A stretch of DNA of 64,000 bases from Nostoc sp. CENA543 (lineage in GTDB: Bacteria; Cyanobacteriota; Cyanobacteriia; Cyanobacteriales; Nostocaceae). The notes under the pieces were generated by a model that made no database searches, was not told where the DNA came from, and saw only the letters and a program-made list of their open reading frames with translations. Position numbers and translations under genes: made by a program. Below are positions 45,996 through 55,063 of the stretch, piece after piece (positions within the stretch are counted from its first letter, which is position 1; every line of letters begins with the position of its first letter). The stretch spans positions 1,984,001-2,048,000 of the forward strand of contig NZ_CP023278.1 in NCBI RefSeq assembly GCF_002896875.1. Reading direction: 5' to 3'.

Positions 45996-46325
45996 ATGAA
46001 GAAAATCTTTTCAATTCTACTGGTAGGCATTGCCATCTTCACTTTTGCCTTCAGTAATTCCGCCTTGGCTGCTGACAGCGCAAATGGAGCAACAATCTTT
46101 AATGCTAACTGTGCGGCTTGTCATACAGGTGGTAAAAATTTAGTGCAAGCTAACAAAACCCTGAAGAAAGATGCCTTGGAAGAGTACGGTATGTACTCAG
46201 CAGAGGCTATTATCACTCAAGTTACAAATGGTAAAAATGCTATGCCTGCTTTTAAAGGTCGTTTAAACGATTCTCAAATTGAAGATGTAGCAGCTTACGT
46301 CCTCGACCAAGCAGATAAATGGTAA
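45996..46325 (+). CDS. petJ: Cytochrome c6
   Basis: 109 residues from the ATG at 45996; a TTG seven codons earlier gives no sensible signal. Signal peptide 1-25 ([19 protein letters not shown]...ALA). The mature part begins [23 protein letters not shown] (C39, C42, H43) binds heme, and the axial Met is in NAMPAFKG. Cytochrome c6 carries electrons from cytochrome b6f to photosystem I (and to the oxidase) in the thylakoid lumen, replacing plastocyanin when copper is low. Two terminators follow. Confidence 0.96.
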   Translation: MKKIFSILLVGIAIFTFAFSNSALAADSANGATIFNANCAACHTGGKNLVQANKTLKKDALEEYGMYSAEAIITQVTNGKNAMPAFKGRLNDSQIEDVAAYVLDQADKW

Positions 46326-46339
46326 TTAATTAGGTAGAA

Positions 46340-46372
46340 AATTTCTCAGTTTAAAAAATGAGAAATTTTTTT
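46340..46372 (+). terminator. petJ terminator 1
   Basis: Stem AATTTCTCA/TGAGAAATT (46340-46348, 46359-46367), then a run of seven T. Confidence 0.8.
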
Positions 46373-46404
46373 GCTGACCTGTGCTAACTACGATTTTAAT
46401 CTAC

Positions 46405-46443
46405 AAGAATCTCTCTATATTAAGATAGAGGGATTCTTTTTTT
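46405..46443 (+). terminator. petJ terminator 2
   Basis: AAGAATCTCTCTAT pairs with ATAGAGGGATTCTT (13 of 14), followed by TTTTTT. A second strong terminator behind the first. Confidence 0.8.
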
Positions 46444-46627
46444 ATTTTAATTAGTTATTAATCCGAACTTTAGTGTAATACAGTTTAGAGATTATTTATA
46501 AAGTAAGTAGCCGTCATGAACTGCGTCCACAAAAAAACTGAAAAAGTCTTTCCCTTCCACACCTACACCCCTTTTTCAAGTTAGAACGGCTCGAAAAACC
46601 CAACTATTTTATAAGTATTAAGATTCA

Positions 46628-46702
46628 GTTCGTAGTAAGGACTTTAGTCCTGTTTTGTTCGTGAAGCTTCTCGTAGAGAGAACTAAAGTTATCTCTACAA
46701 AC
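46628..46702. repeat. Dispersed palindromic repeat (GTAGTAAGGACTTTAGTCC family), diverged copy
   Basis: The left arm is intact; the right arm reads GAACTAAAGTTATCTCTAC. The middle is TTTTGTTCGTGAAGCTTCTCG. The left arm carries AGGACTTTAGTCCT, an inner palindrome. Confidence 0.8.
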
Positions 46703-47042
46703 TTCTAATGATTTACCTTGTTTTACTTAGTTAAGTTGATTTGTTTCTTCCTATCTATAACCTCAAGACTTAAGTTAGAGGTTTTCGTCTGATTATTTGA
46801 TTTTTGATATTAGATTCATTAGATAAAATCAGAATTAGGTTAGAAAAAATATCACATATATTGCTCAAACACTTATCAACTGGAAAAATGTCTGCACAAA
46901 TTGATTTTTAATGGATTGATTCGCACCTACCATCATTTATATACATTTCATTCAGCCATTGCCAGATATTGATGCAATTACCCTCGACATTCAATTATGT
47001 CTAACTAATTTTGTTGTCAAACATTACTTAGGAGCAAATTAA
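46703..47042. other. Intergenic, no clear feature
   Basis: 340 bases, AT-rich, before the Gly/Tyr-rich gene. AGGAGCAAATTAA immediately before 47043 is a good ribosome site. Promoter expected here, none certain. Confidence 0.4.
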
Positions 47043-47291
47043 ATGGCTAATATCACAATTGATGAAATTTATTCTACAGGTCGTGATTTATTTCAAGACG
47101 CTGAAAGTTTTCTAAATGAATTAACTCATCAGACAATAGAATTTATCAGAGGCAGTGGTTATAGTGGCTTCTGGGGATTTGGTTCTTACAGTAATTCCTA
47201 TTCCCAATATTCCTACAATTCTTTTCCTAGAAGCGGGTATTCAGGAGGGTATGGTTATGATTATGGCTATGGCTATGGGAAATGGTGTTAA
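47043..47291 (+). CDS. Small Gly/Tyr-rich hypothetical protein
   Basis: 82 residues; no family that I recognise. Residues 1-38 are an acidic, helix-forming segment (MANITIDEIYSTGRDLFQDAE...). From about 37 the protein is a low-complexity Gly/Ser/Tyr/Phe sequence (SGYSGFWGFGSYSNSYSQYSY...GGYGYDYGYGYG) with eleven Tyr, and it ends in KWC, its only Cys. A good ribosome site AGGAG precedes the ATG. The layout of a leader-like helix and a monotonous core recalls RiPP precursors or low-complexity structural proteins, but no maturation gene is near. A MITE-like element follows. Confidence 0.65.
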   Translation: MANITIDEIYSTGRDLFQDAESFLNELTHQTIEFIRGSGYSGFWGFGSYSNSYSQYSYNSFPRSGYSGGYGYDYGYGYGKWC

Positions 47292-47296
47292 TTGAT

Positions 47297-47466
47297 AGCT
47301 TACGTCTAATGTGAATTAAAATCGGGTAATTCTGTAGACATTTGTAGGGGCGGGTTAATCAAAGATCATGAACAATGAACGATGATCTCGCTGAACCCGC
47401 CCCTACCGAGTCTCATTAGCTCCAAGCATTGTAGAAGGTTTTCCTAATTCACATCAGACGTAACTT
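47297..47466. mobile_element. MITE-like element with nested inverted repeats
   Basis: Outer arms (about 22 bp, AGCTTACGTCTAATGTGAAT at 47297 and its near-complement ending 47466, about three mismatches) and inner perfect arms GTAGGGGCGGGTT (47344-47356) and AACCCGCCCCTAC (47394-47406). No reading frame. The inner motif GTAGGGGCGGGTT is familiar as a common cyanobacterial repeat. Confidence 0.7.
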
Positions 47467-47545
47467 ATAAATATTATGCCGTAAATCGGAAAAGTAATTT
47501 AGTGTACTTTTCCGATTTTGGTGTGATCAAATTTTACTTTTTGCA

Positions 47546-47794
47546 TCAAGTCGGGACTAATTCGCCTGGACGTAATTTTGACCATTTACCTGTTTCTTGC
47601 TTAAAGCTGAGACAACCGACTACATCCCATTCCATTTCAATCACATCTTCTTTCGTACGAATGTTAACGTTAATAGATGGTTCGTTGGGATCAAAAGTGG
47701 GATTTTCTGTTAAATGGGGCTGTTGGTGCTGCGTTTCGACGGCGTGATAGGTCACACAGCGATCTACATAGTGGCAGTTTACGCAAATACACAT
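47546..47794 (-). CDS. ycf34: Ycf34 family protein
   Basis: 82 residues, full length. MCICVNCHYVDRCVTYHAVE carries the four cysteines (C2, C4, C7, C13) of Ycf34; the rest (HLTENPTFDPNEPSINVNIRT, VEWDVVGCLSF-like) is conserved. Work in Synechocystis showed that Ycf34 binds an iron-sulfur cluster and supports photosynthetic electron transport, as I recall. An open frame on the other strand (47502-47747) is a shadow. Confidence 0.93.
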   Translation of the reverse strand: MCICVNCHYVDRCVTYHAVETQHQQPHLTENPTFDPNEPSINVNIRTKEDVIEMEWDVVGCLSFKQETGKWSKLRPGELVPT

Positions 47795-47884
47795 AATAGA
47801 ACCAACTCCAGAAGGCCTTGATTATTGTTAATCTAGCTTAAGCCCAAGCTTTATTCACCAGTTGTTGGGTTGATTTTTATTACA

Positions 47885-49153
47885 ATGTCTTCTGATGTAT
47901 TTTTGCGTCTAGCTCCTGAAAATTGGCCTTTTAGTCTGGAATGCTTACCACAACCAGCTTACATGGTGGGTGGTGCGGTGCGGGATGCGCTTTTGGGGAG
48001 GAGTCGGGAGTATTGGGATCTTGACTTTATTATCCCATCGGATGCGGTGAAGGTAGCTAGAGCGATCGCTCGTCGTTACCAAGCTGGGTTTGTGTTACTA
48101 GACTCAGAACGGCAAATTGCGCGGGTGGTATTTCCGAATGCGACGGCTGATTTTGCCCAACAAGAAGGCGAAAGTTTAGACGCTGACTTACACAGGAGAG
48201 ATTTTACTGTAAATGCGATCGCCTATAATCCCCATACCCAATCTATCATTGACCCTTTAGGGGGTTGTAATGATATCAAGTTGGGTCTGATGCGGATGAT
48301 ATCACCCCGTAATTTAATAGATGATCCTTTGCGCCTGTTACGTGCTTATCGCCAAGCGGCTCAACTAGGCTTTACGATTGAAACCAATACCCAAAATACT
48401 ATCCGCAATTTAGCATCGCATATATCCCAAGTTGCTGCTGAACGAGTCCGCGTAGAAATTGGTTATTTGTTAGCCAGTCCTCAAGGAACACCTTGGATAA
48501 CCAAAGCTGGGGAAGATGGGTTACTTGCACCGTTCTTTAAAAATGCAAATCACTACAGCTTTACCAAACTCGCAGCCGTTGATGCTGTGGCGACGGAATT
48601 AGCAGAACATTGGCCACAACTAGGTGTAGAACTGCAAAATTACGTGCGTGATACCGTCAAAACTACATGGCTAGGTGTTGCTAAACTCGCTTGTCTTGTA
48701 CATCAACAACCAGCCATAGCCGAATTAGAACTACAGGAACTTACCTATAGCCGCGCAGAAGTTCGCGCTGTTGCCACTGCCTTGAAATTGTTCCCTCAGC
48801 TAAAATTTGCTGATTCCGTGCGAGAACAGTATTTTCTCTTCCAAGAAGCAGGAATTGTATTTACGGCTACAATTTTGTTAGCCTTAGTGGACGATAATCT
48901 GGTAGAGCCGATGTCTGGCACTCATCCATTGCAGGTATACGCACCATTGATCAGCCGCTACCTTAACCCTGATGATCTGGTCGCTCATCCCACTCAGCTA
49001 GTAAGTGGTAAAAATCTAATGATAGCACTAAATATTCCCGCATCGCCACTGGTAGGAGAACTGCTGAAGGAAATAGCTGTGGCACAAGCTGAAGGGAAGA
49101 TTTCTACTCAGCAAGAGGCGATAGAGTGGGCGAAAAGAATTATTCAGCAATGA
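47885..49153 (+). CDS. tRNA nucleotidyltransferase (probable CC-adding or CCA-adding)
   Basis: 422 residues from the ATG at 47885 (a TTG at 47870 is less likely). Class II head: YMVGGAVRDALLGRSREYWDLDFII (G-G-x-V-R-D and D-x-D), DLHRRDFTVNAIAYN, RMISPRNLIDDPLRLLRAYRQAAQLGF. The helical body follows. This is the plain short form of the family, whereas the DHH-CBS form lies at 18203. If the pair splits the work as in Aquifex, this one would add CC. Otherwise it is a full CCA enzyme. Confidence 0.88.
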   Translation: MSSDVFLRLAPENWPFSLECLPQPAYMVGGAVRDALLGRSREYWDLDFIIPSDAVKVARAIARRYQAGFVLLDSERQIARVVFPNATADFAQQEGESLDADLHRRDFTVNAIAYNPHTQSIIDPLGGCNDIKLGLMRMISPRNLIDDPLRLLRAYRQAAQLGFTIETNTQNTIRNLASHISQVAAERVRVEIGYLLASPQGTPWITKAGEDGLLAPFFKNANHYSFTKLAAVDAVATELAEHWPQLGVELQNYVRDTVKTTWLGVAKLACLVHQQPAIAELELQELTYSRAEVRAVATALKLFPQLKFADSVREQYFLFQEAGIVFTATILLALVDDNLVEPMSGTHPLQVYAPLISRYLNPDDLVAHPTQLVSGKNLMIALNIPASPLVGELLKEIAVAQAEGKISTQQEAIEWAKRIIQQ

Positions 49154-49154
49154 G

Positions 49155-49224
49155 ATTGGGCATTGGGCATTGGGCATTGGGCATTGGGCATTGGGCATTG
49201 GGCATTGGGCATTGGGCATTGGGA
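49155..49224. repeat. ATTGGGC heptad array, ten units
   Basis: Nine exact ATTGGGC units and one ATTGGGA, starting at the base after the tRNA nucleotidyltransferase stop codon; followed by CCCCTGCCT units to 49275. Confidence 0.9.
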
Positions 49225-49276
49225 AGTTTTCTTCCCCTGCCTCCCCTGCCTCCCCTGCCCCCTGCCCCCTGCCTTT

Positions 49277-51487
49277 CTACCTCGGCGGATCTTGGTGCAT
49301 CAGGGGACGTAACCCATTTAAACCGGCAGCAATGGCTGAACCATTATGCACTACTGTGGCTGCTAGGGGATGTAGTCCTACGGTGGTGGCTAGTCCTAAA
49401 GCGGCTAGGTTGGGGACTACGGCTAGGCTGATGTTTTGTTTAATTATGGCTTGGGTTTGGTGGGCGATCGCGATCGCATCTAAAAAGCTGCTGAGGTTAT
49501 CATCCATCAGGACGATATCGGCTGTTTCTCTAGCGACTTCGGAACCGCCACCAAAGGAAATGGATACATCTGCATAGGCGAGGGCAATGGAATCATTTAA
49601 GCCATCACCAGTAAAGGCGACGGTTTTGCCAGAATTATGTAATTTTTGGATGATTTCGGCTTTTTGTTCGGGGAAAGCTTCCGCGTGGACTTGGGACAGA
49701 GGTAAATTTAGTTCTTCTGCTACAGCTACAGCCCGTTGGTGATTATCCCCTGTCAATAGATGTACTTCCATGCCGTATTCTGTTTGTAATTTCTCGATGA
49801 TGCTGGCACTTTCTGGGCGCAGGGGGTCTGTGTAATAAATCACGCCTTGAAATTCCTGATTGACGCTGATATACAGTAAGGAATCATGGGCGGAAATGCG
49901 GCAATTGAGGTGATCGGGACAATCTACATGGTTGCAGTGATGGGGTTCATAGAGACAATCAAGGGGAACGCCACACTGACGCAAAAAGCGATCGCTACCT
50001 ACAATCACTTGTTCTCCGTCAATTTCGGCACGGACTCCTAAACCAATTTCATAGGTAAATTCTTGGCGGGGGAGAATCTCAATCCCCTGTTTTTCAGCAT
50101 AGCGGACTACAGCTTGGGCGACTGGGTGAGTCAGGCGTTGTTCGGCGGCGGCGGCTAGGCTTAAGAGTCTTTGGCTAGACATTCTGCCATTGACAGTTTC
50201 CACTTCCATGACTTCAATATCACCCTTGGTGAGAGTGCCTGTTTTATCAAAAACTAATGTGTCCACCTGTGCCAATTTTTCTAAAGCGCGACCACTACGG
50301 ATAAGTACACCGTGTCTGGTGGCGTGGTGTAAGGCGGCTAGGAAGCTTGTAGGGAGGGAAACACGAATCCCCGTCACAAAATCTAAGGTGAGGATAGATG
50401 CTGCTCTCGCTGGGTTACGAGTAGCGGCTAATACTAGTCCAGCAAAAATTAAGGCTGGTAGTACCGCTTTGTCAGCGATCGCAGCTGCATAGTTACCCAT
50501 GCGGGTATCATGTACGGGGGCTTGTTGGACTAATTCTATACTGGCACCAGCACGGGTGGCACTGCCTACCCGTTCCGTTTGGATGTAAATTTCACCTTCT
50601 CGTACCAAGGTGGAAGCGTAAACAGTCTGCCCAACTTGACGCAAAACGGGCATGGATTCCCCTGTCAATTTTTGCTGGTCAATTAAGGCTTGACCACGCA
50701 AGATTTGCCCATCGACGGGGATTTGTTCGCCTGGATAGACAATTACGGTGTCTTGTGGTTGGACTTGGGTGGCGAGGATATGTTTTCTTTCTCCGTCTGG
50801 TTGGACAACCCAAGCGTAATGTCCCAGAGAATCGAGTAAATCGGCGGCGTGATGTTCGGTAACTCTGGCGGTGCGATCGCGGATTAAATCACCAATTTCG
50901 TGGAGTGTCATCACCAAAGCGGGAGTAAGGAGATTTCCTTGGGCAGAAGTTAAGGCGATCGCCAGCAAATCCAGACAATCTATATTTAATTTTCGGCTTT
51001 GGGTAATACTGGTATAGGCACGTTTGGCAATGGGTAAAGCCGCTAGTGCTACAGTTGTGCCAATGATGACTCTAGGAATTGGGAACCCCAACCCCAGTAA
51101 AGCTAAAACTGTAGCTAAAGCCGGTAACTTCACCCCAGCCTCATCACTATCTAAGACTGTTTCTTGTGGCTTGTGAGTTTTGCGAATTTGGGCTTCTTGT
51201 AGCAAATCTATTAAGTAATTGGGCAATAAATCATGTTTGCTATCAGCTAATTGGTAGCTAATGGCAATAGAACTCGCCCAAATATTAATGCGAAATTCTA
51301 AAACTCGACTATCAGATTTTAGTAACTCCCTGAGAGTTTGAGTGTAATCAGGATCATGGGCTAAAAGAGGGATGCGAAATCTAATTCTACCGGGAATTTT
51401 ATGTACTACATGATAGTCAATTCCAGGGACGATTTTTGATTCTTCAATCAATCGCTGATTAATGTTTGGTTTAGTGGCGATCGTCAT
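49277..51487 (-). CDS. P1B-like heavy-metal P-type ATPase without a CPx motif
   Basis: 736 residues from the ATG at 51487, preceded by GAGGGGG; the frame to 51514 has no ribosome site. An N-terminal HMA-like domain (about 30-110, [18 protein letters not shown]) lacks a CxxC pair. Motifs: [23 protein letters not shown] (Asp near 414), [33 protein letters not shown]. In the helix where metal pumps have CPC, SPC or similar, the sequence is [20 protein letters not shown]. There is also an unusual [20 protein letters not shown] cluster before the ATP-binding loop. The metal is therefore unknown. It must be a transition metal pump of a non-copper, non-zinc type, or a divergent one. Confidence 0.85.
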   Translation of the reverse strand: MTIATKPNINQRLIEESKIVPGIDYHVVHKIPGRIRFRIPLLAHDPDYTQTLRELLKSDSRVLEFRINIWASSIAISYQLADSKHDLLPNYLIDLLQEAQIRKTHKPQETVLDSDEAGVKLPALATVLALLGLGFPIPRVIIGTTVALAALPIAKRAYTSITQSRKLNIDCLDLLAIALTSAQGNLLTPALVMTLHEIGDLIRDRTARVTEHHAADLLDSLGHYAWVVQPDGERKHILATQVQPQDTVIVYPGEQIPVDGQILRGQALIDQQKLTGESMPVLRQVGQTVYASTLVREGEIYIQTERVGSATRAGASIELVQQAPVHDTRMGNYAAAIADKAVLPALIFAGLVLAATRNPARAASILTLDFVTGIRVSLPTSFLAALHHATRHGVLIRSGRALEKLAQVDTLVFDKTGTLTKGDIEVMEVETVNGRMSSQRLLSLAAAAEQRLTHPVAQAVVRYAEKQGIEILPRQEFTYEIGLGVRAEIDGEQVIVGSDRFLRQCGVPLDCLYEPHHCNHVDCPDHLNCRISAHDSLLYISVNQEFQGVIYYTDPLRPESASIIEKLQTEYGMEVHLLTGDNHQRAVAVAEELNLPLSQVHAEAFPEQKAEIIQKLHNSGKTVAFTGDGLNDSIALAYADVSISFGGGSEVARETADIVLMDDNLSSFLDAIAIAHQTQAIIKQNISLAVVPNLAALGLATTVGLHPLAATVVHNGSAIAAGLNGLRPLMHQDPPR

Positions 51488-52185
51488 GATTTCCCCCTCA
51501 TGATGTTGCAGCAAAATAATGGGTGGGAACTCATTCTGATAGTGATTTCAGCATCCCACAGGAAATATATGTCCTGTTTTAACACGTAATTTAACTATGG
51601 ACATAAGTCTATTTAATACTGTTGTTGATGATTTTCCGAACAATGCAATTATTTTTAAAGATTAGTATGTGAAAGCCAATGCCATCCTTGCCAACACATT
51701 TTTAGTATTGACTGGCAATTTTAATAACTACTTAATCTACGATTTATCTTAATAAAAAATTCATGTTTTTCTATATGTTATTCAAGCGTATTTGTTCTCA
51801 AAACTAGGATGGAGTTTGTAGTAAGGACTTTAGTCCTTATTTGAGAACTAAAGTTCTCACTACAAACATTTAACTGTTTACCCTGTATTACCGATGTTAT
51901 TCTTTACACTGTGTCCAGAAAAACGGATTTAATTTAGGGTGTGGGTGATCAAGGTGTAATGTCATAACATTCTCAGAACTTATGAATAAACAGAATCTAA
52001 ATCCATTGTTCATTCGTCAGAGTATGTGATGTACATTGAAAAATAGCTAATATATGTAACCTGCATGAGTAAAAACCCAAAGGAAAGAAGCACATAAACA
52101 GATTTAAGAGGTTATTGTTATTTATTTGAAATTTTTGTAGATACAAGCCTTCCCGTAGGCTATTTTGAATTCGGAGCGAATTGAA
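51488..52185. other. Intergenic region with a palindromic repeat (51814-51867)
   Basis: About 700 bases. GTTTGTAGTAAGGACTTTAG ... CTAAAGTTCTCACTACAAAC is a further copy of the dispersed repeat. The rest is AT-rich without a gene or terminator that I can support. Confidence 0.6.
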
Positions 52186-53937
52186 GTGACATCCATTCTG
52201 CTAAACAATCGCTATCAAGTTATTCAGGTACTCGGTGCTGGTGGGTTTGGGGAAACCTTGTTGGCAGAAGATACTCATATGCCTTCTCGTCGTCGTTGCG
52301 TAATTAAGCAACTCAAACCCATTACTAACGATACTCAAGCCTACCAAATAACGCAACAGCGATTTGAGAGGGAAGCGGCGACTTTAGAATATTTAGGTGA
52401 ACACAGTGACCAAATCCCTAAACTCTATGCTTATTTTTTAGAGAATGGCCAGTTTTACCTAGTCCAAGAATGGATTCATGGTCAAACTCTCAGGAATTTG
52501 TTAGAAACACAAGGATGTCAGAGTGAAACTACTGTCCGAGCGATTGTCTTGAGTCTGCTAGCAGTTTTAAATTATGTGCATAGCAGAGGGATTATCCATC
52601 GAGACATTAAGCCAGATAATATTATTCTGCGTGCAGTTGACCAAAAACCAGTTTTAATTGATTTTGGTGCAGTTAAAGAAACAATTCGTTCTGTAGGGGG
52701 TTCTCATCCTACACGTTCGATGGTCATAGGTACACCAGGATATATGCCTAGTGAACAGGCGGTGGGTAGACCAGTTTACGCTACTGATATTTACAGTTTA
52801 GGTTTGACAGCGATTTATTTATTAACTGGCAAAAGTCCCGAAGCATTGCCGACAAATCCCCAAACAGGTGAAATTCTTTGGCAACAATACGCGCCGCAAA
52901 TTTCCCCAGATTTGGCGGCTGTGTTAAATCAGGCAATTAAACCACAGGCGAGCGATCGCTTCACCACTGCCAGTAAAATGCTCTATGCTTTATCTGCGGT
53001 GAATAATATACCTGTACAGTCTGTTGTCCAAACGGCTCAAACTCAACAAACTCAAGCTATACCCATAGCCAAACCCATTCCTTCCCCCAAAAAACAACAG
53101 CCTGTTTGGATATTAGGCGGTTTAATTATAGGCGGTTTACTTAGTGGCGTAGCACTATCTACACTGACTCGTCCATCCCCAACGGACACGATTTCTAGTG
53201 ATCCCATACCCTCATCATCGTCTCCCAGTCCCAATACTGTAGTTTCTACCCCTCCTATCCCTGAAGCTTCCTCTCCACCTCCAGAAATTCCCCAATCTAC
53301 TCCTGCACCATTCATTCCTGCACCAATTACACCCAAAGCTAAAATACCTCCTACGATAGTTAACACTCCGCCTGCACCTGAAGTTACAGCCATACCAACA
53401 CCCACAATTGAGAATAATAATCCTGTTGTCGAACCACAACCCACAGAATCATTACCCCCAAGTCCACCCCCCAAAAGAAGGAAGCAAAATACCACCAGAC
53501 AAAGCATCCCTGCTTTCCCCACAGGAACAGCCAGAAGTACCGTAGAAGCCAAACTCGGAAAACCCAATAGAGATTTAAGAGGTGCTTGGGGTAAAACCCG
53601 TGCTGTTGTGTACAATTTAATACCCAATCAAGTGGACTTGGGTTATTTATTTGACCGCGAAACCGGAGAACTCAGGCAAACTGAAGTAGCTTTTGCCCAA
53701 TCTGTAGATCCTCAAGTGATGCAAAATACACTCAACGGAATGCTAAACGGCCAAGCTACAGCCAAAATTCAACAGGGATTAGAAAAAGTTCAACAACGCC
53801 AGAAAGATGACTTTAGTTTTTCAGTCGGCGCAGTCAAAGGTCAAATCATTCGTCAGAACTGCGATTTAATTTACATTAGCGTGTGGGATGCAGATTTACA
53901 TGACTTTGTGAATCCGGCATCAGCGAAACAATGCTAA
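52186..53937 (+). CDS. Serine/threonine protein kinase with transmembrane helix and C-terminal sensor-like domain
   Basis: 583 residues from a GTG at 52186, chosen because GGAG (52173-52176) fits it; a TTG at 52165 is less likely. Kinase domain about 5-270: LGAGGFGETLLA, VIKQL (K41), HRDIKPDN (138-145), IDFGAVKE (158-165), GTPGYMPSEQ. A transmembrane helix (about 302-322, WILGGLIIGGLLSGVALSTL), a long Pro/Ser/Thr-rich stretch (about 325-440) and a C-terminal domain (FPTGTARSTVEAKLGKPNR...) follow. The C-terminal domain is shared by other cyanobacterial kinases of this type and would be outside the cytoplasm. Confidence 0.9.
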   Translation: MTSILLNNRYQVIQVLGAGGFGETLLAEDTHMPSRRRCVIKQLKPITNDTQAYQITQQRFEREAATLEYLGEHSDQIPKLYAYFLENGQFYLVQEWIHGQTLRNLLETQGCQSETTVRAIVLSLLAVLNYVHSRGIIHRDIKPDNIILRAVDQKPVLIDFGAVKETIRSVGGSHPTRSMVIGTPGYMPSEQAVGRPVYATDIYSLGLTAIYLLTGKSPEALPTNPQTGEILWQQYAPQISPDLAAVLNQAIKPQASDRFTTASKMLYALSAVNNIPVQSVVQTAQTQQTQAIPIAKPIPSPKKQQPVWILGGLIIGGLLSGVALSTLTRPSPTDTISSDPIPSSSSPSPNTVVSTPPIPEASSPPPEIPQSTPAPFIPAPITPKAKIPPTIVNTPPAPEVTAIPTPTIENNNPVVEPQPTESLPPSPPPKRRKQNTTRQSIPAFPTGTARSTVEAKLGKPNRDLRGAWGKTRAVVYNLIPNQVDLGYLFDRETGELRQTEVAFAQSVDPQVMQNTLNGMLNGQATAKIQQGLEKVQQRQKDDFSFSVGAVKGQIIRQNCDLIYISVWDADLHDFVNPASAKQC

Positions 53938-54241
53938 TAACAATTCAAAATTCAAAATACCATTACGGGTAGGCTTACGCCAGCGTAGCAAAGGCTTGAG
54001 CCTACAAAATACCCTACGGGAAGCTAAAGCTACAAAATTAAGAAAGCGAGATTCTGCACACCTTCTGTCTCCCTTGTCTCCCTTGTCCTGAAACAACGGA
54101 TATGTTTTGAATAACTACCATTAACAATACTCAGCACTCAAGACTCATTTTTGACTTTATGCCACAATGGGCGAAAGATAGAAATCTTTATGACCCATTT
54201 CTAAATCTGAAAAACTAGACAGTAGATTTGAGGGGAATCTG
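53938..54241. repeat. Short intergenic repeats between kinase and hypothetical gene
   Basis: AATTCAAA, a GGGTAGGCTTACGCC... unit and TACCCTACGGGAAGCTAAAG occur at 53940-54035; a copy of the last is at 59083. No gene. Confidence 0.65.
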
Positions 54242-55033
54242 ATGAAAGCAGGTATAAAACGCATTGAAGCAACTTTGCATGATTTAGGAAGTCGTGACAA
54301 TACTGTTACGGAAACGAGTGAAAATATCAAGCGTCCTGTATCTTTTAGGATTAGTATAGGAGCTAAGGAAAGTACAGAATCCCAAACACAAGAAACCATA
54401 GAAGAAATAAATACAGAATCCCCTAACGTAAATACTATTAACGAAAATTTATTTCCTCATCACAGTTCTGTACAAACTTTCCCCACGCAAGAAGAAGGGG
54501 TGAATGCACCCAGTTTACCTAAATTCAAAACCCAAAGTTTCAGTAATCATCGTCATGTTGCTAACCCAGCATTAGCAGCGAATATCCTGCAAGAAATTCA
54601 AGCACACGTAGCAGGTTGGCAAAAAGAGCTACACACTATTGTGCAGCAAATTCAAGATTTATATTTAGAAGGGCCAATTGTTAACGGTTGGTTAGAATCA
54701 AACCCTTGGGAAACAGAACATGGCGGAAAAGCTACACTCCGTCACGGCGAAGTAGAACGTCTCATGGACTACGTGGAAGAAATTTGCGCTCCCGACGGGA
54801 CTAAAATACCCCATCCCGCCCTTAAAACAGGTTATCGGCTTTGTGGTGTCGATGCGTCAGGTAAAGTTTGGTCACGTCCTTGTCCACCGAATCAACTAGC
54901 AGAGGTGAGCATGGCGATCGCACGTTATCAAAAATTACGCCAATTACTAGGCCGCAAGCAATACCTAGAAACCCGCCTCAGCCAACTAGCAGAAACCTTA
55001 ATAGTATTACACAGCCACATTCAGCAAGTTTAA
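54242..55033 (+). CDS. Hypothetical protein upstream of polysaccharide genes
   Basis: 263 residues. GAGGGG precedes the ATG. Residues 1-110 are polar and probably disordered (many Thr, Glu, Asn). From about 115 the protein is helical and conserved-looking: NPALAANILQEIQAHVAGWQ, IVNGWLESNPWETEHGG, LRHGEVERLMDYVEEICA, YRLCGVDASGKVW, YQKLRQLLGRKQYLETRL. I cannot name the family. The two genes after it are HpsE/HpsU-like, so it may act in polysaccharide synthesis or its control. That is context only. Confidence 0.75.
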   Translation: MKAGIKRIEATLHDLGSRDNTVTETSENIKRPVSFRISIGAKESTESQTQETIEEINTESPNVNTINENLFPHHSSVQTFPTQEEGVNAPSLPKFKTQSFSNHRHVANPALAANILQEIQAHVAGWQKELHTIVQQIQDLYLEGPIVNGWLESNPWETEHGGKATLRHGEVERLMDYVEEICAPDGTKIPHPALKTGYRLCGVDASGKVWSRPCPPNQLAEVSMAIARYQKLRQLLGRKQYLETRLSQLAETLIVLHSHIQQV

Positions 55034-55063
55034 ATTCTCATGACTAATGACTAACAACTAATT

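Noticed and set aside
47502-47747. Open frame on the plus strand opposite ycf34
   Set aside because: Composition is not protein-like and Ycf34 on the other strand is clearly conserved.
49126-49577. Frames reading through the ATTGGGC heptads
   Set aside because: They consist of translated repeat (GIGHWAL units) and overlap real genes.
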